Notes: a model not told the origin generated them from the sequence alone. Numbered from the stretch's first letter, positions 16,049 to 25,649 are shown. The stretch: DNA of 64,000 nt from JASLDZ01 sp038226305 (GCA_038226305.1 JBBRQN010000011.1:31870-95869), one strand, 5' to 3'. Program-made: numbers and translations.

Positions 16049-18823
16049 TTGAAACGCGGAAACCGCCGACCGCTGTCCCTCGAGGTCGAGCCCCTGGTCC
16101 CCGATGCGGAACCGGGCCCCTCCTCCGGTGCCGATCTGGAGATCGCCCCGCCGCCGGAATCCTCGCGCATCCGCTCCGCCATCCTGGCCGATCCCCCCAA
16201 GGCGCGGATCCAGGTGTCTGCCCCGACGGCAGAAGCTTCAGCAGACGCAGACACCGCGCCAAAAGCCTTCGATCCCCGCATCCCCGCCCGCGCGCACCCC
16301 CCCGCCCGTTTCGCCTACTGGATCGCCACCGGCTGCGCGCTCCTCTGGGCGGGGTCGCTGGTGGCTTATTTCGTCGGCTTCGGCCGCCTCGGCCCCTTCG
16401 ACTACGCCCCCTTCCGCTATGGCGTGATCGCGGGGCTGGCGGTGCTGCCGGCGCTGTTCATGATGCTGTTCGCCTATGCCCTGCGGCAGAGCGCCAAGCT
16501 AAGCGAAGACGTGCGCAATACCCGCAAGCTGGCCGACGACCTCGTGGGGCCGGTCGCCCTCGCCGCCGCGCAGACGGGCGAGCTGATGCACGCCGTGCGC
16601 GGCGAGATCGAGCGCGCATCGCAGGCCGCCGAGCTGGCGGGCGAGAAACTGGCGGCCCTGCGCGACGGCCTCTCCGAGGAAAGCCGCCGGATCACCCAGG
16701 CGGCGCTGGAGGCGCAGTCGAGCGCCCATGCCCTGGCCCTCGCCCTCGGCAAGGAGCGCGGCGACCTGGAGAGCCTGTCCGCAGGCCTCGAACTTCGCAC
16801 AAGCGAGATCACCGAGGCTGTCGGGCGACAGTCGCGGCTGGCCGCCGATGTCTCAGACCTCGCGCAGGCGCAGCTGGCCGAGGCGCAGGCCGCCCTCGCC
16901 GCGCGAGCCGCAGACCTTTCCGCCGCCGCCGCCGATGCCCGGGACGGGGCCGAAGCCGCAGCCTCCGCCCTGGCCGTCGAGACCGACCGGCTGGGCGTCG
17001 CCAGCGACGGGGCTTCTGACCGCCTGACGCGCCTCGGTGCCGAACTCGCCCGGGAACGCGACCGGCTGGCCGCGCTCACCGAGGCCCTGCGCGGCGACCA
17101 CGAAGACCTTTCGGCCCGGGCCGAGAGCCAGCACGCCCGCCTGGCAGAGATCGGCCAGACCGTGCGCGAACAGGGCGCTGTCGCAGCCAGCGCCGCCGCC
17201 GATGCCGGGGAATCCCTGCGCACTCTCGTTGCAGAGGCGGCCGAACAGGTGCGCGCGACCGCCACCGGAGCCGCCCTCGCCCGCACCGATGCGATGGCCG
17301 ACGCCGAGAGCGACCTGCAGCGCTTCACCGAATCGGTTCGGCTGCAGCGCGAGCGGGCCACCGCCGATGCCGCCCAGGCCGCTGCCGCCCTCACCGCCGC
17401 TGCCGATCAGGCCCATGCCGCCGCCGCCGCCCGCCTCGGCGAGCTGGAGGGTCAGGCCGAACGCGTGGGCGAGGCGGCGCTCGAGCGCATCGAACAGCTG
17501 GGCGAGGCGGCCTTCGCCGCCGGCCAGCGCGCAGACCAGGCCTTCGACACCCGCATCGCCGCCGCGAAGCGGGCCATCGACCAGTCTGCCGCCGCCGTGG
17601 AAGCCGCAGGCTTGCGCTCGGCGCAGCGGATCGAGGGCGGACTCGCCGCCGCCCGTGCCGCCCTGGCCGAACTCGACGCCCTCCTCACGGAGGTGGACGG
17701 CCGGTTCGAGTCCCTCCCGGCCGAAGCCATGAAGCGGGCCGATGCCGTGCGGTCCGCCGTGGAACAGGGGGTGGGCGACCTCACTGCCGCCGCCCGCCGC
17801 GCCGCGGAGGAGACGCAGGCGATCGACGAAGCTTTCCAGGAACGCGTGCGTCGCAACTACGACACCCTCAGCGAAGCCGTGCGCCTCATGGGCCGCGTCG
17901 CCGGTGCCGTGGATGCGGCCGCCCGCGTACCGGATTCCGACGCCGCCCCCGTCGCCCGCCCGACCCCCTTGGCGGACGTGCATCCCCTCGACCTCTCGGC
18001 CCGGGCCCGCGACCTCGCGCCGGCTGTCGCCCCCGAGACGGAGCGTGAGACGGCCGAAGTGCCCCTCCCCCTGGCGGTTGGCGACAGCCACGCGCGGTTC
18101 TCCGCCGCCCCCATCCTCGATCACAGCGCGCCGCTCGAATCGGCGCGGATGTTCCTTCGCGGGCTCGGAGACGACGCGCCCAGTGGCGGGTCTGGCTGGG
18201 ACGGGGGAGCGTCCGACCTGTTCGCCCCGCCCGCTCCTCCTGCCGCAGAGGCCGAGGCCGCCGGTTTGCGCCCCCGGCTGAAGCTCACGCCCGCCGCCCC
18301 GTCGTCCGCCCAGTCCGAGCCGATCCGGGTGCCTCTGCCGGTGGCTCCCCGCGCGGCTGCGCCGGAGCCGGTGCGCGCGGTCGAACGCAACTGGGGCTGG
18401 AAGGATCTGCTCGCGGGCCTGCCGGGCGAAGCTGCGCCCGAACCCGCTGACGACGGAGATGAAGAGGCTCTGGCCGACCGGCTCATCGGCGAGATCGAGG
18501 CCCTGGGGCTGGACGCGATGGCGCTCCTGCCGCGCAGTCAGGTGGACGATCTGGCGCAAGGGCTGCAGGAGGGTCGCGGCTCGGGAGTTCGGGAAGGCGT
18601 GCGTCGTCTCGCACCCGCCGCCGTGCGCCGCCTGTCGCGCCGGGTGTTGACCGATACCGTGCTGCGTCGGGATGCAGACCGGTTCGTGCGGCGCTACTCC
18701 GCCCTTCTCGAAGATGCCGCCCGGCGGGACCGGGATGGCTTCCTGTCCACCGCCCTCCTCGGCTCCGATGCCGGGCGGGCCTACCTGCTGCTCGACGCGG
18801 CCATCGGCGACATCGCGGCATGA
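16049..18823 (+). CDS. tipN: TipN-like cell-polarity coiled-coil membrane protein
   Basis: A 924-residue protein with the layout of Caulobacter TipN, the new-pole marker that orients flagellum placement. A basic/proline-rich cytoplasmic N terminus (RRPLSLEVEPL) precedes two transmembrane spans at about 89-111 and 124-146, then a very long alanine-rich coiled coil from about 147 to 640. A low-complexity linker and a helical C-terminal domain (ALGLDAMALLPRSQVDDLAQGL onward) complete it. The start codon is TTG, at which MKRGNRR begins; no better in-frame ATG exists before the membrane spans. The stop overlaps the next ATG, so the DUF423 gene is translationally coupled. The name rests on architecture and context, since coiled coils align poorly. 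Confidence 0.7.
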   Translation: MKRGNRRPLSLEVEPLVPDAEPGPSSGADLEIAPPPESSRIRSAILADPPKARIQVSAPTAEASADADTAPKAFDPRIPARAHPPARFAYWIATGCALLWAGSLVAYFVGFGRLGPFDYAPFRYGVIAGLAVLPALFMMLFAYALRQSAKLSEDVRNTRKLADDLVGPVALAAAQTGELMHAVRGEIERASQAAELAGEKLAALRDGLSEESRRITQAALEAQSSAHALALALGKERGDLESLSAGLELRTSEITEAVGRQSRLAADVSDLAQAQLAEAQAALAARAADLSAAAADARDGAEAAASALAVETDRLGVASDGASDRLTRLGAELARERDRLAALTEALRGDHEDLSARAESQHARLAEIGQTVREQGAVAASAAADAGESLRTLVAEAAEQVRATATGAALARTDAMADAESDLQRFTESVRLQRERATADAAQAAAALTAAADQAHAAAAARLGELEGQAERVGEAALERIEQLGEAAFAAGQRADQAFDTRIAAAKRAIDQSAAAVEAAGLRSAQRIEGGLAAARAALAELDALLTEVDGRFESLPAEAMKRADAVRSAVEQGVGDLTAAARRAAEETQAIDEAFQERVRRNYDTLSEAVRLMGRVAGAVDAAARVPDSDAAPVARPTPLADVHPLDLSARARDLAPAVAPETERETAEVPLPLAVGDSHARFSAAPILDHSAPLESARMFLRGLGDDAPSGGSGWDGGASDLFAPPAPPAAEAEAAGLRPRLKLTPAAPSSAQSEPIRVPLPVAPRAAAPEPVRAVERNWGWKDLLAGLPGEAAPEPADDGDEEALADRLIGEIEALGLDAMALLPRSQVDDLAQGLQEGRGSGVREGVRRLAPAAVRRLSRRVLTDTVLRRDADRFVRRYSALLEDAARRDRDGFLSTALLGSDAGRAYLLLDAAIGDIAA

Positions 18824-19209
18824 TGCTGGACACGGGGCGACGTCTCGGCTCGGCCCTCTGCGCTCTGCAGGGGCTGATGGCAGTGGCTGCCGGCGCGTTC
18901 GGGGCGCACGCCACGACAGACGCCGGCGTACGCGAGCTCTTGCGCACAGGGGCGCAGTATCAGGGGCTGCACGCCCTGGCGGGGCTCGTGGCCTTCGCCG
19001 CCCTGCCCGCTGCCGGTCGGCTGGGAGGTGCGGCTGGGTGGCTGTTCTGCGCGGGCGCGTTCCTGTTCGGCGCCTCGCTGGATGCCCTCGCCCTCGGTGC
19101 GCCGAAGGTGATGGGCGCGATCACGCCCCTGGGCGGGCTGGCGATGATGCTCGGCTGGCTTTGCATGGCCGTGGCTCTGGTTCGCGTCTCCACCCCGAAG
19201 CGCCCGTAA
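18820..19209 (+). CDS. DUF423 family small membrane protein
   Basis: A 129-residue protein with four predicted membrane spans and the conserved features of the DUF423 (YgdD-like) family: GAFGAHA near the N terminus, a YQGLHALAGL segment, FLFGASLDALAL and the GAITPLGGLAMMLGWL block. Function of the family is unknown. Its ATG overlaps the tipN stop by four bases (ATGATG arrangement), which suggests translational coupling with tipN. It converges on the TPR gene with only four bases between stops. Confidence 0.85.
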   Translation: MMLDTGRRLGSALCALQGLMAVAAGAFGAHATTDAGVRELLRTGAQYQGLHALAGLVAFAALPAAGRLGGAAGWLFCAGAFLFGASLDALALGAPKVMGAITPLGGLAMMLGWLCMAVALVRVSTPKRP

Positions 19210-19213
19210 AGCC

Positions 19214-22129
19214 TCAGCCCGCCTTCGGGGCGGCTCCGCCTGCGGCCTGCGCCTGCTGGCGAGCGGGCGGTGGCGGCGCCGCTCCATCGGTGCGGAAGCG
19301 TGCCTTCATGCGGCCCACCCAGCCCGCGAACACATCGGTGTCGCTCATGGCGGCGGCCAGACCGGCGCCCGGCGCGGCGGTCAGCCCCGTCAGCGCCACC
19401 TTCAGCTGGGCCGGATTGGGAGCGGTGTCGGTCAGGCGCATGTAATGGTCACGCAGGCGGGCCAGGCTGGCATCGTCGTTGGCGAGGCTGTAGCCGACCC
19501 CCGCCCGAAGCAGCATCGCGGCCTCTGGGGCGCTGAGCGGCTCGTTGCGCTTCCAGCGATCCCCCAGCCGCTGCTCGGCGGTGCGCGAGGCCCCCGCCCA
19601 GTCGCGCGAGCGCCACGCACATAGGGCGCGCACCTCCAGGGCATCGGGCGAGGTGTCGGGACCGATCACCTCCAGCGCATGGTCGAAACGCCCGAGATCG
19701 ACCAGCGCCCGGGCTTCCAGCAGCCGGCGCTGCGAATTCAACGCCGTGGGCAGGAGTGTGGAGCGCGAGCCGTTGATGGCCCCCAAGGCATCCTCGGGCT
19801 TGCGGTCCATCAGGTAGACGAGCGCCAGATCGGTGGCGACCTGCGCCTTGGCGGCCCCGTCCAGCCGGTTGTCCACCTGATACTTCAGGAGGTCGGCGGC
19901 TTGGCCGAGGAGGTCCACGTCCACCAGCCGCCGCACGAGCCGGCGCACCATGAGGTCGCCCTCGGCCCCGATGGGGGTGTAGGCCTTGAAGTCGTAGAAC
20001 AGGGCCAGCGCCTGCACGGGCTCCAGCCCATCGGCCCGCCCGGCCAGGAACAGGTCGCGGAAAGCCTGGGCAAGGTCGGCGCGGATGGCGGATGCGGCGG
20101 GCAGGTCCGGCATGCGGCTGCCCGCGGAGCGCCAGGCCTCCAGCGCCTCGCGATAGCGGCCCTGGCGCAGGTTCACCTGACCGAGCTCTCGCACCACTTC
20201 CAGCTCGGTGGCGTCGCCCCGCCAGCGGTATCGGATGGAGTCGAGGGTGACGATCGCCTCGTCGATCTTGATGTGGCCGGCCGCGAGCTTCAGGTCGGTC
20301 GCCTTGAGAAGCGCCGGCGCCGCCACCGCGCCGTAGCGGTCACTGGCGAGGCCTTCGTATAGGGCCAGCGCCTCGGGCGTGCGCCCCTCCTGCTCGGCGA
20401 TCCGGGCGCGAACGAGCGACTGCTCCGCCCTGTCCTCCGGCGTTGCGGCGTCGCCACCGGCCGAGAGGAAGCTTCGGGCGGCCCCCGTGTCGCCCTGCGA
20501 TGCGGCAGCGCCCGCCGCCGCGATCGCGAACCGGGCGCGCCAGGCGGGTGCCACCTGATCGAGGGTGATGCGTCCCGTGGCGAACTGCGATTTGGCCGCG
20601 GCGAAGTCACCCTCCCTGGCGGCGGCATAGCTGCGCCACAGGGCTGCCGCGGGGTCGGCGACGATGGGGGGGGCGGAGAAGTCGGCCTGCGCATCCTTCC
20701 AGCGCCGCGCCATGATCCGCGACGCCCCCCGCAGGCCCCGGAACTCGCCGAGCCCTGTGACGGCTGGATCGGTCTTGGCCAGGGTGTCGAGCACGCCGAT
20801 GGCCTCCTCGCCCAGCTCGGAGCCGACGAGGAAGCGCGCGAGGCCCAGCCGCGCCTCCATCGGCGCCCCCTTGCCGTGCGACCCCTCCTCCGCCGCCGCG
20901 GCGAGAAGCGCGTCGTAGCGGGCCAGGAAGCCGTGCTCGCCGGTCTTGGACCAGGCGGCGAAATCGATCAGGCCCGGCAGGGTCGACGGTTTGGGAAGGT
21001 CCAGCGCTTCGGCCACATGGGCGTGCTGAGGGGATCCGCCACCAGGCGCGCCGGCGGTCGCGGGCGACAGGACGAGGCCCTTCGGCCGAACTATCCTGAC
21101 GCGATCCCCCTCCGTGGAAACGGTCAGATCGTCGGCGACGGGCTGCAGGGCCAGGCCGTGGGCGGAGCCCAGCATCCTGGCGTCCACGAAACTTCTGGGT
21201 GCGCCCTGGGCGGGTTGGGCGCCGGCGGTGACCACGGCCAGGCGATCGCCCACCTGCGGGTCGGATAGCCAGAACACGCCGCTCGCCCCCGGCAGGCGGG
21301 CGATCAGGGCGGGCGATCCGTCCTCGTCGCGGGCGACGGCTACGGCTGGCGGCGGCGGGGGCGGCGCACCCCCCAGGGTGAGCACCCAGGTGTTGCCATC
21401 GGCCACCAGCGACAGCGCCGAGGATTCCGGCCCTGTGATGCGGATGGCCGTGAAGTCTGCGCCGGGCACCGCCTCGAAGCGCTTGGCCTGCGGCAGGCCG
21501 CGAGGGGCACCGGAAAGGTCGAGTCCGGCCTTGGCGTCGAACACCACCCACACGCCGTCGCCGCGACGGAAGGCGGCGGCACCCACCGCCCCGCGCCAGG
21601 GAAACCGCAGGGTCAGCACTCCGGCCTTGAAAGCCGCCGCCATGCGTACGCCGCCGGGGGGAGCCGGATCTGGGCGGGGGGCCGGAGGCTGATTCTTGGC
21701 CACCGCCGTAGCGGCTGCGGCCGAGCGCAGGTTGATGAAGCGCGCCCCGTCAGCCGCGCCAAGGGTGACGACGGCCCCGTCGGCAGGCACGAGCCGCACC
21801 TCCACCCCGCCGTTCACTGCGGCGACGGTGGCGGACTTCAGGAAGGGCGGCGGGTCGACATGCAGGCGGGCGAGATTCGGGCCTGCTCCGGGGAACCGCA
21901 CGATCACCGCCGCACCGTCACGACGCACATCTCGTTCGCCGTGCAGCACGAGCTGGGAAAAGCCGCCGCCGACGCCCACGGAAATCTCGCTCGCCTGCGG
22001 TGCGGCGGCGAAGGCCAAGGGCGCGGCCGCACCGTTCAGGGCCAGCGCCAGCGAGAGGGCGACGGTCAGGCCGGAGCGTGCAGGCGCGCTGATCGAGGAA
22101 CGGCGGGTCACCCAGCGACCCTGACCCAT
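19214..22129 (-). CDS. Exported tetratricopeptide-repeat protein, last gene of the fliL operon
   Basis: A 971-residue protein with a signal peptide (LTVALSLALALNGAAAPLAFAA) and no later membrane span, so it is probably periplasmic. The first 300 residues are beta-rich and AMIN-like in flavour (FSQLVLHGERDVRRDG, VRFPGAGPN). From about residue 380 onward there are many helical repeats of TPR type, for example ARFLVGSELGEEAIGVLDTLAK and LGQVNLRQGRYREALEAW. It follows the MotE-like gene by 27 bases on the same strand as fliL-fliM-pflI. In Caulobacter a large TPR protein also accompanies these genes, and a role in flagellar or motor assembly is inferred from position only. Confidence 0.75.
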   Translation of the reverse strand: MGQGRWVTRRSSISAPARSGLTVALSLALALNGAAAPLAFAAAPQASEISVGVGGGFSQLVLHGERDVRRDGAAVIVRFPGAGPNLARLHVDPPPFLKSATVAAVNGGVEVRLVPADGAVVTLGAADGARFINLRSAAAATAVAKNQPPAPRPDPAPPGGVRMAAAFKAGVLTLRFPWRGAVGAAAFRRGDGVWVVFDAKAGLDLSGAPRGLPQAKRFEAVPGADFTAIRITGPESSALSLVADGNTWVLTLGGAPPPPPPAVAVARDEDGSPALIARLPGASGVFWLSDPQVGDRLAVVTAGAQPAQGAPRSFVDARMLGSAHGLALQPVADDLTVSTEGDRVRIVRPKGLVLSPATAGAPGGGSPQHAHVAEALDLPKPSTLPGLIDFAAWSKTGEHGFLARYDALLAAAAEEGSHGKGAPMEARLGLARFLVGSELGEEAIGVLDTLAKTDPAVTGLGEFRGLRGASRIMARRWKDAQADFSAPPIVADPAAALWRSYAAAREGDFAAAKSQFATGRITLDQVAPAWRARFAIAAAGAAASQGDTGAARSFLSAGGDAATPEDRAEQSLVRARIAEQEGRTPEALALYEGLASDRYGAVAAPALLKATDLKLAAGHIKIDEAIVTLDSIRYRWRGDATELEVVRELGQVNLRQGRYREALEAWRSAGSRMPDLPAASAIRADLAQAFRDLFLAGRADGLEPVQALALFYDFKAYTPIGAEGDLMVRRLVRRLVDVDLLGQAADLLKYQVDNRLDGAAKAQVATDLALVYLMDRKPEDALGAINGSRSTLLPTALNSQRRLLEARALVDLGRFDHALEVIGPDTSPDALEVRALCAWRSRDWAGASRTAEQRLGDRWKRNEPLSAPEAAMLLRAGVGYSLANDDASLARLRDHYMRLTDTAPNPAQLKVALTGLTAAPGAGLAAAMSDTDVFAGWVGRMKARFRTDGAAPPPPARQQAQAAGGAAPKAG

Positions 22130-22156
22130 CCGGCTGAAATCGCGGTTAACGCGCGA

Positions 22157-23143
22157 TCAGGCGCCGGGCTTGGCGGCGGCGGGCGTGGTTGCCCCGGTGG
22201 CGGCGACGGCTGCGGGATCCACCGCCGGCGTTTTCGCCGCGGTCTTGGTGGGAGCACTGGCCGGGGCTTTCGCCTTCGGCGCGGCGCGGGCCTGCCTCTT
22301 GGCAGGCTTGGCTGCGGGCTTGTCAGGCGTCGCGGGCGCCGTGGCCGTCTGCGTCGAGGGAGCCGGGGCGGCCGTCGCCGCGGAGGCGGCGGCGGTCTTG
22401 CCCTCGAGCACCTGCGCCAGACTCTGGGCCGGATTGAAGCGCTTGGCGAGGCTTTCGGTGAGCGACTTGGCCTGGACGGTGCCCATCTGTGACAGGATGG
22501 CGGCCAGGGCGGCAGGCTTCATCTTGGCGGCCACCGGCACACGCACCTTGTCGTCCAGTGCGGCCATCAGGGGCCCGGCGTCGCGCGGCTTGATCTTCTC
22601 GTAGACGGTGACGAGGCGGTCGATCTCGGCCTGCTGCTTGCCGTCCGCCTCGCCCACCAGGGTCTGGATTTCGGCCTTGAGGGCGTTCAGCGCCTGCAGA
22701 CGGCCGTCGAGCTTCTGTTCGGCGGCGGCGATGAGCTGAAGCTGGGTGTCCAGCGCCTGCTCCCGGGCATCCAGCTGCCCGCGGCGGGCGCCGAGGTTCT
22801 GGATCACCTGCAGTTCGGCGGGCGACAGCCCGGCCTGCCTCGCCAGCTCCGCAGGCGTAGGGGCGCAGACCGCCGGCCCCTGCGCGGGCGCGGACGCCGC
22901 AGCGTTGACCGCACCGAGCGCCGGGAGTTCACCCGGAACCTTGGAGACGGCGGGCTCGGCCTTCGCCTCCTCCGCCTTGGGCTTTGCATGGTCCTTGGTG
23001 TGAGAGGCACCCGATGCCTCTTCAGCCGACGCGGTGGCTCCGAACATCTGGGAGACGCCCTCGATGCCGCCCGCCATCTTCAGGGCCAGCACGCCCGCGA
23101 CGGCGACGCCGACCAGCGGCAGGAGGCGCGGCAGGGGCTTCAC
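22157..23143 (-). CDS. MotE-like flagellar protein (MgtE N-domain fold)
   Basis: A 328-residue protein with one N-terminal membrane anchor (LPLVGVAVAGVLALKMAGG), a low-complexity linker rich in Ala, Lys and Glu, a coiled coil at about 120-175 (LDAREQALDTQLQLIAAAEQKLDGRLQ) and a C-terminal MgtE-intracellular-like domain (RLVTVYEKIKPRDAGPLMAAL, AAILSQMGTVQAKSLTESLAK). This matches MotE-type proteins, periplasmic chaperones of the motor protein MotC in rhizobia. The tail is Ala/Pro/Lys rich. It overlaps the upstream pflI-like gene by four bases (ATGA). The MotE label is by architecture; the client here is unknown. Confidence 0.75.
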   Translation of the reverse strand: MKPLPRLLPLVGVAVAGVLALKMAGGIEGVSQMFGATASAEEASGASHTKDHAKPKAEEAKAEPAVSKVPGELPALGAVNAAASAPAQGPAVCAPTPAELARQAGLSPAELQVIQNLGARRGQLDAREQALDTQLQLIAAAEQKLDGRLQALNALKAEIQTLVGEADGKQQAEIDRLVTVYEKIKPRDAGPLMAALDDKVRVPVAAKMKPAALAAILSQMGTVQAKSLTESLAKRFNPAQSLAQVLEGKTAAASAATAAPAPSTQTATAPATPDKPAAKPAKRQARAAPKAKAPASAPTKTAAKTPAVDPAAVAATGATTPAAAKPGA

Positions 23144-23784
23144 GCGCGACCGCCCGACCGGCGCGCCCGGAAGCTTTCGAGCCGCGAACGCCGCGGCGCA
23201 TCCTCGTTCGCCGCGTCGTCAGCCGCGGCATTGGACGGGACGATGTTGGCCTGACGGGCTCGGGCAGCGCGCTCCTCCAGGAACAGAGCGGCGGCGCGTT
23301 CGGCCGAGCGCAGCTCCTCAGGTGTGGCTGCGGGGCTTGCAGGGATCGCATGGGGGCGCAGGGGCACGACCACCGCCTCCGGCCGAGGGGCCTGAGCCAC
23401 GGGTTCAGGCCGGGCCAGCGAGGTGCGAACCGCCGCGGCATCGGCCCGCGCGGCCGCGTCGCCCGCAGCCCGGGCGGCTTCGCTGGCGGCGGCGGCGGCA
23501 GATTCGGCCTCCGGCAGCACCCGGTCGAGGCGTGCGGCGAGGCCGCGGGCCGTCTCGATGCGGTCCAGGAGCTGGTCGTGGGCTTCGGTGGTGGCTTCGC
23601 GCAGGGCCTGCAGGCCGGATTCGGCGCGCATGGCCGCCCCGTCGAGCTCGCCCACGGCCTTGATGAAGCCAGTCTGGCTATCCTTCAGGTCGCGCAGCTT
23701 GCCGCTGAGGCGCATGCCTACCATCAGGGCTGCACCCAGGAGGAGGATCAGGAAGCCATCGAGGCCAAGGGAGATCGGGCTCAT
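23140..23784 (-). CDS. pflI: PflI-like flagellar positioning protein (DUF6468)
   Basis: A 214-residue protein with a single N-terminal membrane span (LGLDGFLILLLGAALMVGM), then LSGKLRDLKDSQTGFIKAVGELD, a conserved segment of DUF6468 proteins, a coiled coil to about residue 125, and a disordered Ala/Pro/Arg tail. In Caulobacter the bitopic protein PflI, needed for correct polar flagellum placement, is encoded directly after fliM and has this layout. Here it overlaps fliM by four bases (ATGA) and the MotE-like gene by four bases, so all three are coupled. The assignment rests on position and topology more than on sequence identity. Confidence 0.7.
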   Translation of the reverse strand: MSPISLGLDGFLILLLGAALMVGMRLSGKLRDLKDSQTGFIKAVGELDGAAMRAESGLQALREATTEAHDQLLDRIETARGLAARLDRVLPEAESAAAAASEAARAAGDAAARADAAAVRTSLARPEPVAQAPRPEAVVVPLRPHAIPASPAATPEELRSAERAAALFLEERAARARQANIVPSNAAADDAANEDAPRRSRLESFRARRSGGRA

Positions 23785-24851
23785 GTCACGCCCTTTCCGA
23801 GCGATTGCTTGGCGGCGGAGGAGAGTGGGCTCTCGACCCGAACCGCGATCTGCTGGTTGCGTCGGCCCATGCGGGCGCGGGTGAGCGGGATGGCACCGGC
23901 GCGAAGCTCCACCAGGCTGTCGGGGGTGGCATTGAGCATCAGCGTCTCGCCCACCTGCAGGTTCAGAACCCGCTTGAGATCGATCTGCTGCTCATCGAGC
24001 ACGGCCGAGACCTCCATCTGCGTGGTCCAGAGTTCGGTGGCGAGGTGGCTTTCCCAGATGTTGTCGCGACCGAACTTCTCGCCCATGAACTGCTGCAGCA
24101 GCATCTTTCGAATGGGCTCCAGCGTCGAATACGGCAGCAGAAGCTCGATGCGGCCGCCCCGATCTTCCATGTCGATCCGCAGTTTCACGAGGATCGCGGC
24201 GTTGGCGGGCCGGGCGATGGCGGCGAAGCGGGGGTTGGTCTCCAGCCGGTCGAGCTTGAAGTTCAGGGGCGTCAGAGGCTCGAAGGCGGCCTTGGCGTCC
24301 GCCAGCACCACCTCGACCATGCGCTGCACCAGCATCCGCTCGATGGTGGTGTAGGGGCGACCCTCGATGCGCATCGCGGCCGATCCGCGACGGCCGCCGA
24401 GCAGCACATCCACGATCGAGTAGATCAGGTTCGAGTCGACCGTCAGCAGACCGTAGTTGTCCAGCTCCTCGGCCCGGAACACCGCCAGGATCGCGGGCAA
24501 GGGAATGCTGTTCAGATAGTCGCCGAAGCGGATGGAGCTGATGTTGTCCAGGCTGACCTCCACGTTGTCGGAGGTGAAGTTGCGTAGACTCGTGGTCATC
24601 AACCGCACGAGGCGATCGAACACGATCTCCAGCATCGGCAGCCGCTCGTAGGACACGAGCGCCGAGTTGATGATGGCCTGTATGCCGGTCCGACTGTCGT
24701 CGTCGTCCGAGACGTCGAAGCCCAAGAGGTTGTCGATCTCATCCTGGTTGAGGATGCGCTCTGCCGGGGCCGGTGGCGGCGTCTGATCGCCGACCATCGC
24801 CTCCCAGTCCTGGGCGAGCTTGTCCTCGTCGGCGGCGGCGATCTCGCTCAT
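23781..24851 (-). CDS. fliM: Flagellar motor switch protein FliM
   Basis: A 356-residue FliM, the C-ring protein that binds CheY-P and links FliG to FliN. The N-terminal region holds the CheY-binding-like helix LNQDEIDNLLGFD at about residues 34-46. The middle CheC-like domain contains ERLPMLEIVFDRLVRLMTTSLR and a DVLLGGRRGSA element, and the C-terminal SpoA domain contains VSAVLDEQQIDLKRVLNLQVGETL. It starts two bases after the fliL stop. Confidence 0.96.
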   Translation of the reverse strand: MSEIAAADEDKLAQDWEAMVGDQTPPPAPAERILNQDEIDNLLGFDVSDDDDSRTGIQAIINSALVSYERLPMLEIVFDRLVRLMTTSLRNFTSDNVEVSLDNISSIRFGDYLNSIPLPAILAVFRAEELDNYGLLTVDSNLIYSIVDVLLGGRRGSAAMRIEGRPYTTIERMLVQRMVEVVLADAKAAFEPLTPLNFKLDRLETNPRFAAIARPANAAILVKLRIDMEDRGGRIELLLPYSTLEPIRKMLLQQFMGEKFGRDNIWESHLATELWTTQMEVSAVLDEQQIDLKRVLNLQVGETLMLNATPDSLVELRAGAIPLTRARMGRRNQQIAVRVESPLSSAAKQSLGKGVT

Positions 24852-24853
24852 CG

Positions 24854-25459
24854 TCAGTTGATCAGCATTTCCTGGATGAGCACCGAGTTCACCTTGGCGG
24901 GCGCGATCACGAGGTTCACCCGGCGCTGGATCTCCATGCGCAGCTGATAGCTGCCAGCCGAGCCCGACAGGTCTTCTGGGCGTAGCTCGCGCAGGAAGCC
25001 CTGGAACATGTCGTTCAGGCGGGGCGCATTGGGCTCCAGTTCATCAGCCATCTCGGCGTTGGGCAGCTCGAAAGCCAGCTTGAGCTTCAGATAGCTGGGG
25101 TGACCGTCGGGGGTTTGGATGTTCGCGACGATGTCGGGCATCGTGTAGTAGACGACGCCGTCCGGGCCCTCGGTGATCGGGCTCTTGCCCTCCTTGCCCT
25201 TCTCGCCGTGGCCGGCTTCCTTCTTCTTGGGCTTCTCGTGCTTGGGCTTCTCGCCCTCGGCGTGAGCGGCCTTGGGGGCGAGCATGGTCATGGCCGCGAA
25301 GCCGCCGCCGCCCAGAATGACGAGCGCGCCGACGCCGCCGGCGATCAGGATCATCAGGGGCGGCTTCTTCTTGGCCGGCGCCTCGCCCTCGACCCCGTCC
25401 ACCGCCTCGGCGGTGGCTTCGGTCTTGGAGGGCTTGGGCACCTTTTCCTTCTTGCTCAT
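24854..25459 (-). CDS. fliL: Flagellar basal-body-associated protein FliL
   Basis: A 201-residue FliL. A lysine-rich cytoplasmic N terminus (MSKKEKVPKPSK) precedes one membrane span (PLMILIAGGVGALVILGGGGF). A charged linker (KHEKPKKKEAGHGEKGKEGK) leads to the periplasmic domain, with YYTMPDIVANIQTPDG, YLKLKLAFELPN and the ending VNLVIAPAKVNSVLIQEMLIN. FliL supports stator function around the MS ring. It is the first gene of the leftward operon, diverging from flgF; a CtrA-like box lies about 70-85 bases upstream of its start. Confidence 0.95.
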   Translation of the reverse strand: MSKKEKVPKPSKTEATAEAVDGVEGEAPAKKKPPLMILIAGGVGALVILGGGGFAAMTMLAPKAAHAEGEKPKHEKPKKKEAGHGEKGKEGKSPITEGPDGVVYYTMPDIVANIQTPDGHPSYLKLKLAFELPNAEMADELEPNAPRLNDMFQGFLRELRPEDLSGSAGSYQLRMEIQRRVNLVIAPAKVNSVLIQEMLIN

Positions 25460-25528
25460 GGAAGCAGCCCCCGTCGCATGCGGGCGAAGACGCCCGAAAC
25501 AAGTGAACGCACCTTGTCGCGAGCTTAG

Positions 25529-25543
25529 TTAACGGCAGGTTCA
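25529..25543. promoter_or_regulatory. Candidate CtrA-binding box upstream of fliL
   Basis: The bases TTAA-CGGCAGG-TTCA fit the CtrA pattern TTAA-N7-TTAA with one mismatch in the second half. The site lies in the 236-bp divergent gap, 70 bases upstream of the fliL start. In Caulobacter CtrA directly activates early (class II) flagellar operons including fliL. A separate TTAAC half-site is present at 25612. Short AT motifs in GC-rich DNA are uncommon, which supports the call, but this is sequence pattern only. Confidence 0.45.
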
Positions 25544-25649
25544 AAGGTGCCCGGCACGCCGCCTGTGCCTAGGCATTTCGTGCCGCCGCCACAGGGGCGG
25601 AAGCTGCCGCGTTAACCACCGAAAGTGTTGATGATGCTCACGAATTCCG

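Noticed and set aside
16853..18559. A 568-codon minus-strand frame
   Set aside because: It is antisense to the tipN-like gene and is glycine/arginine-rich without motifs.
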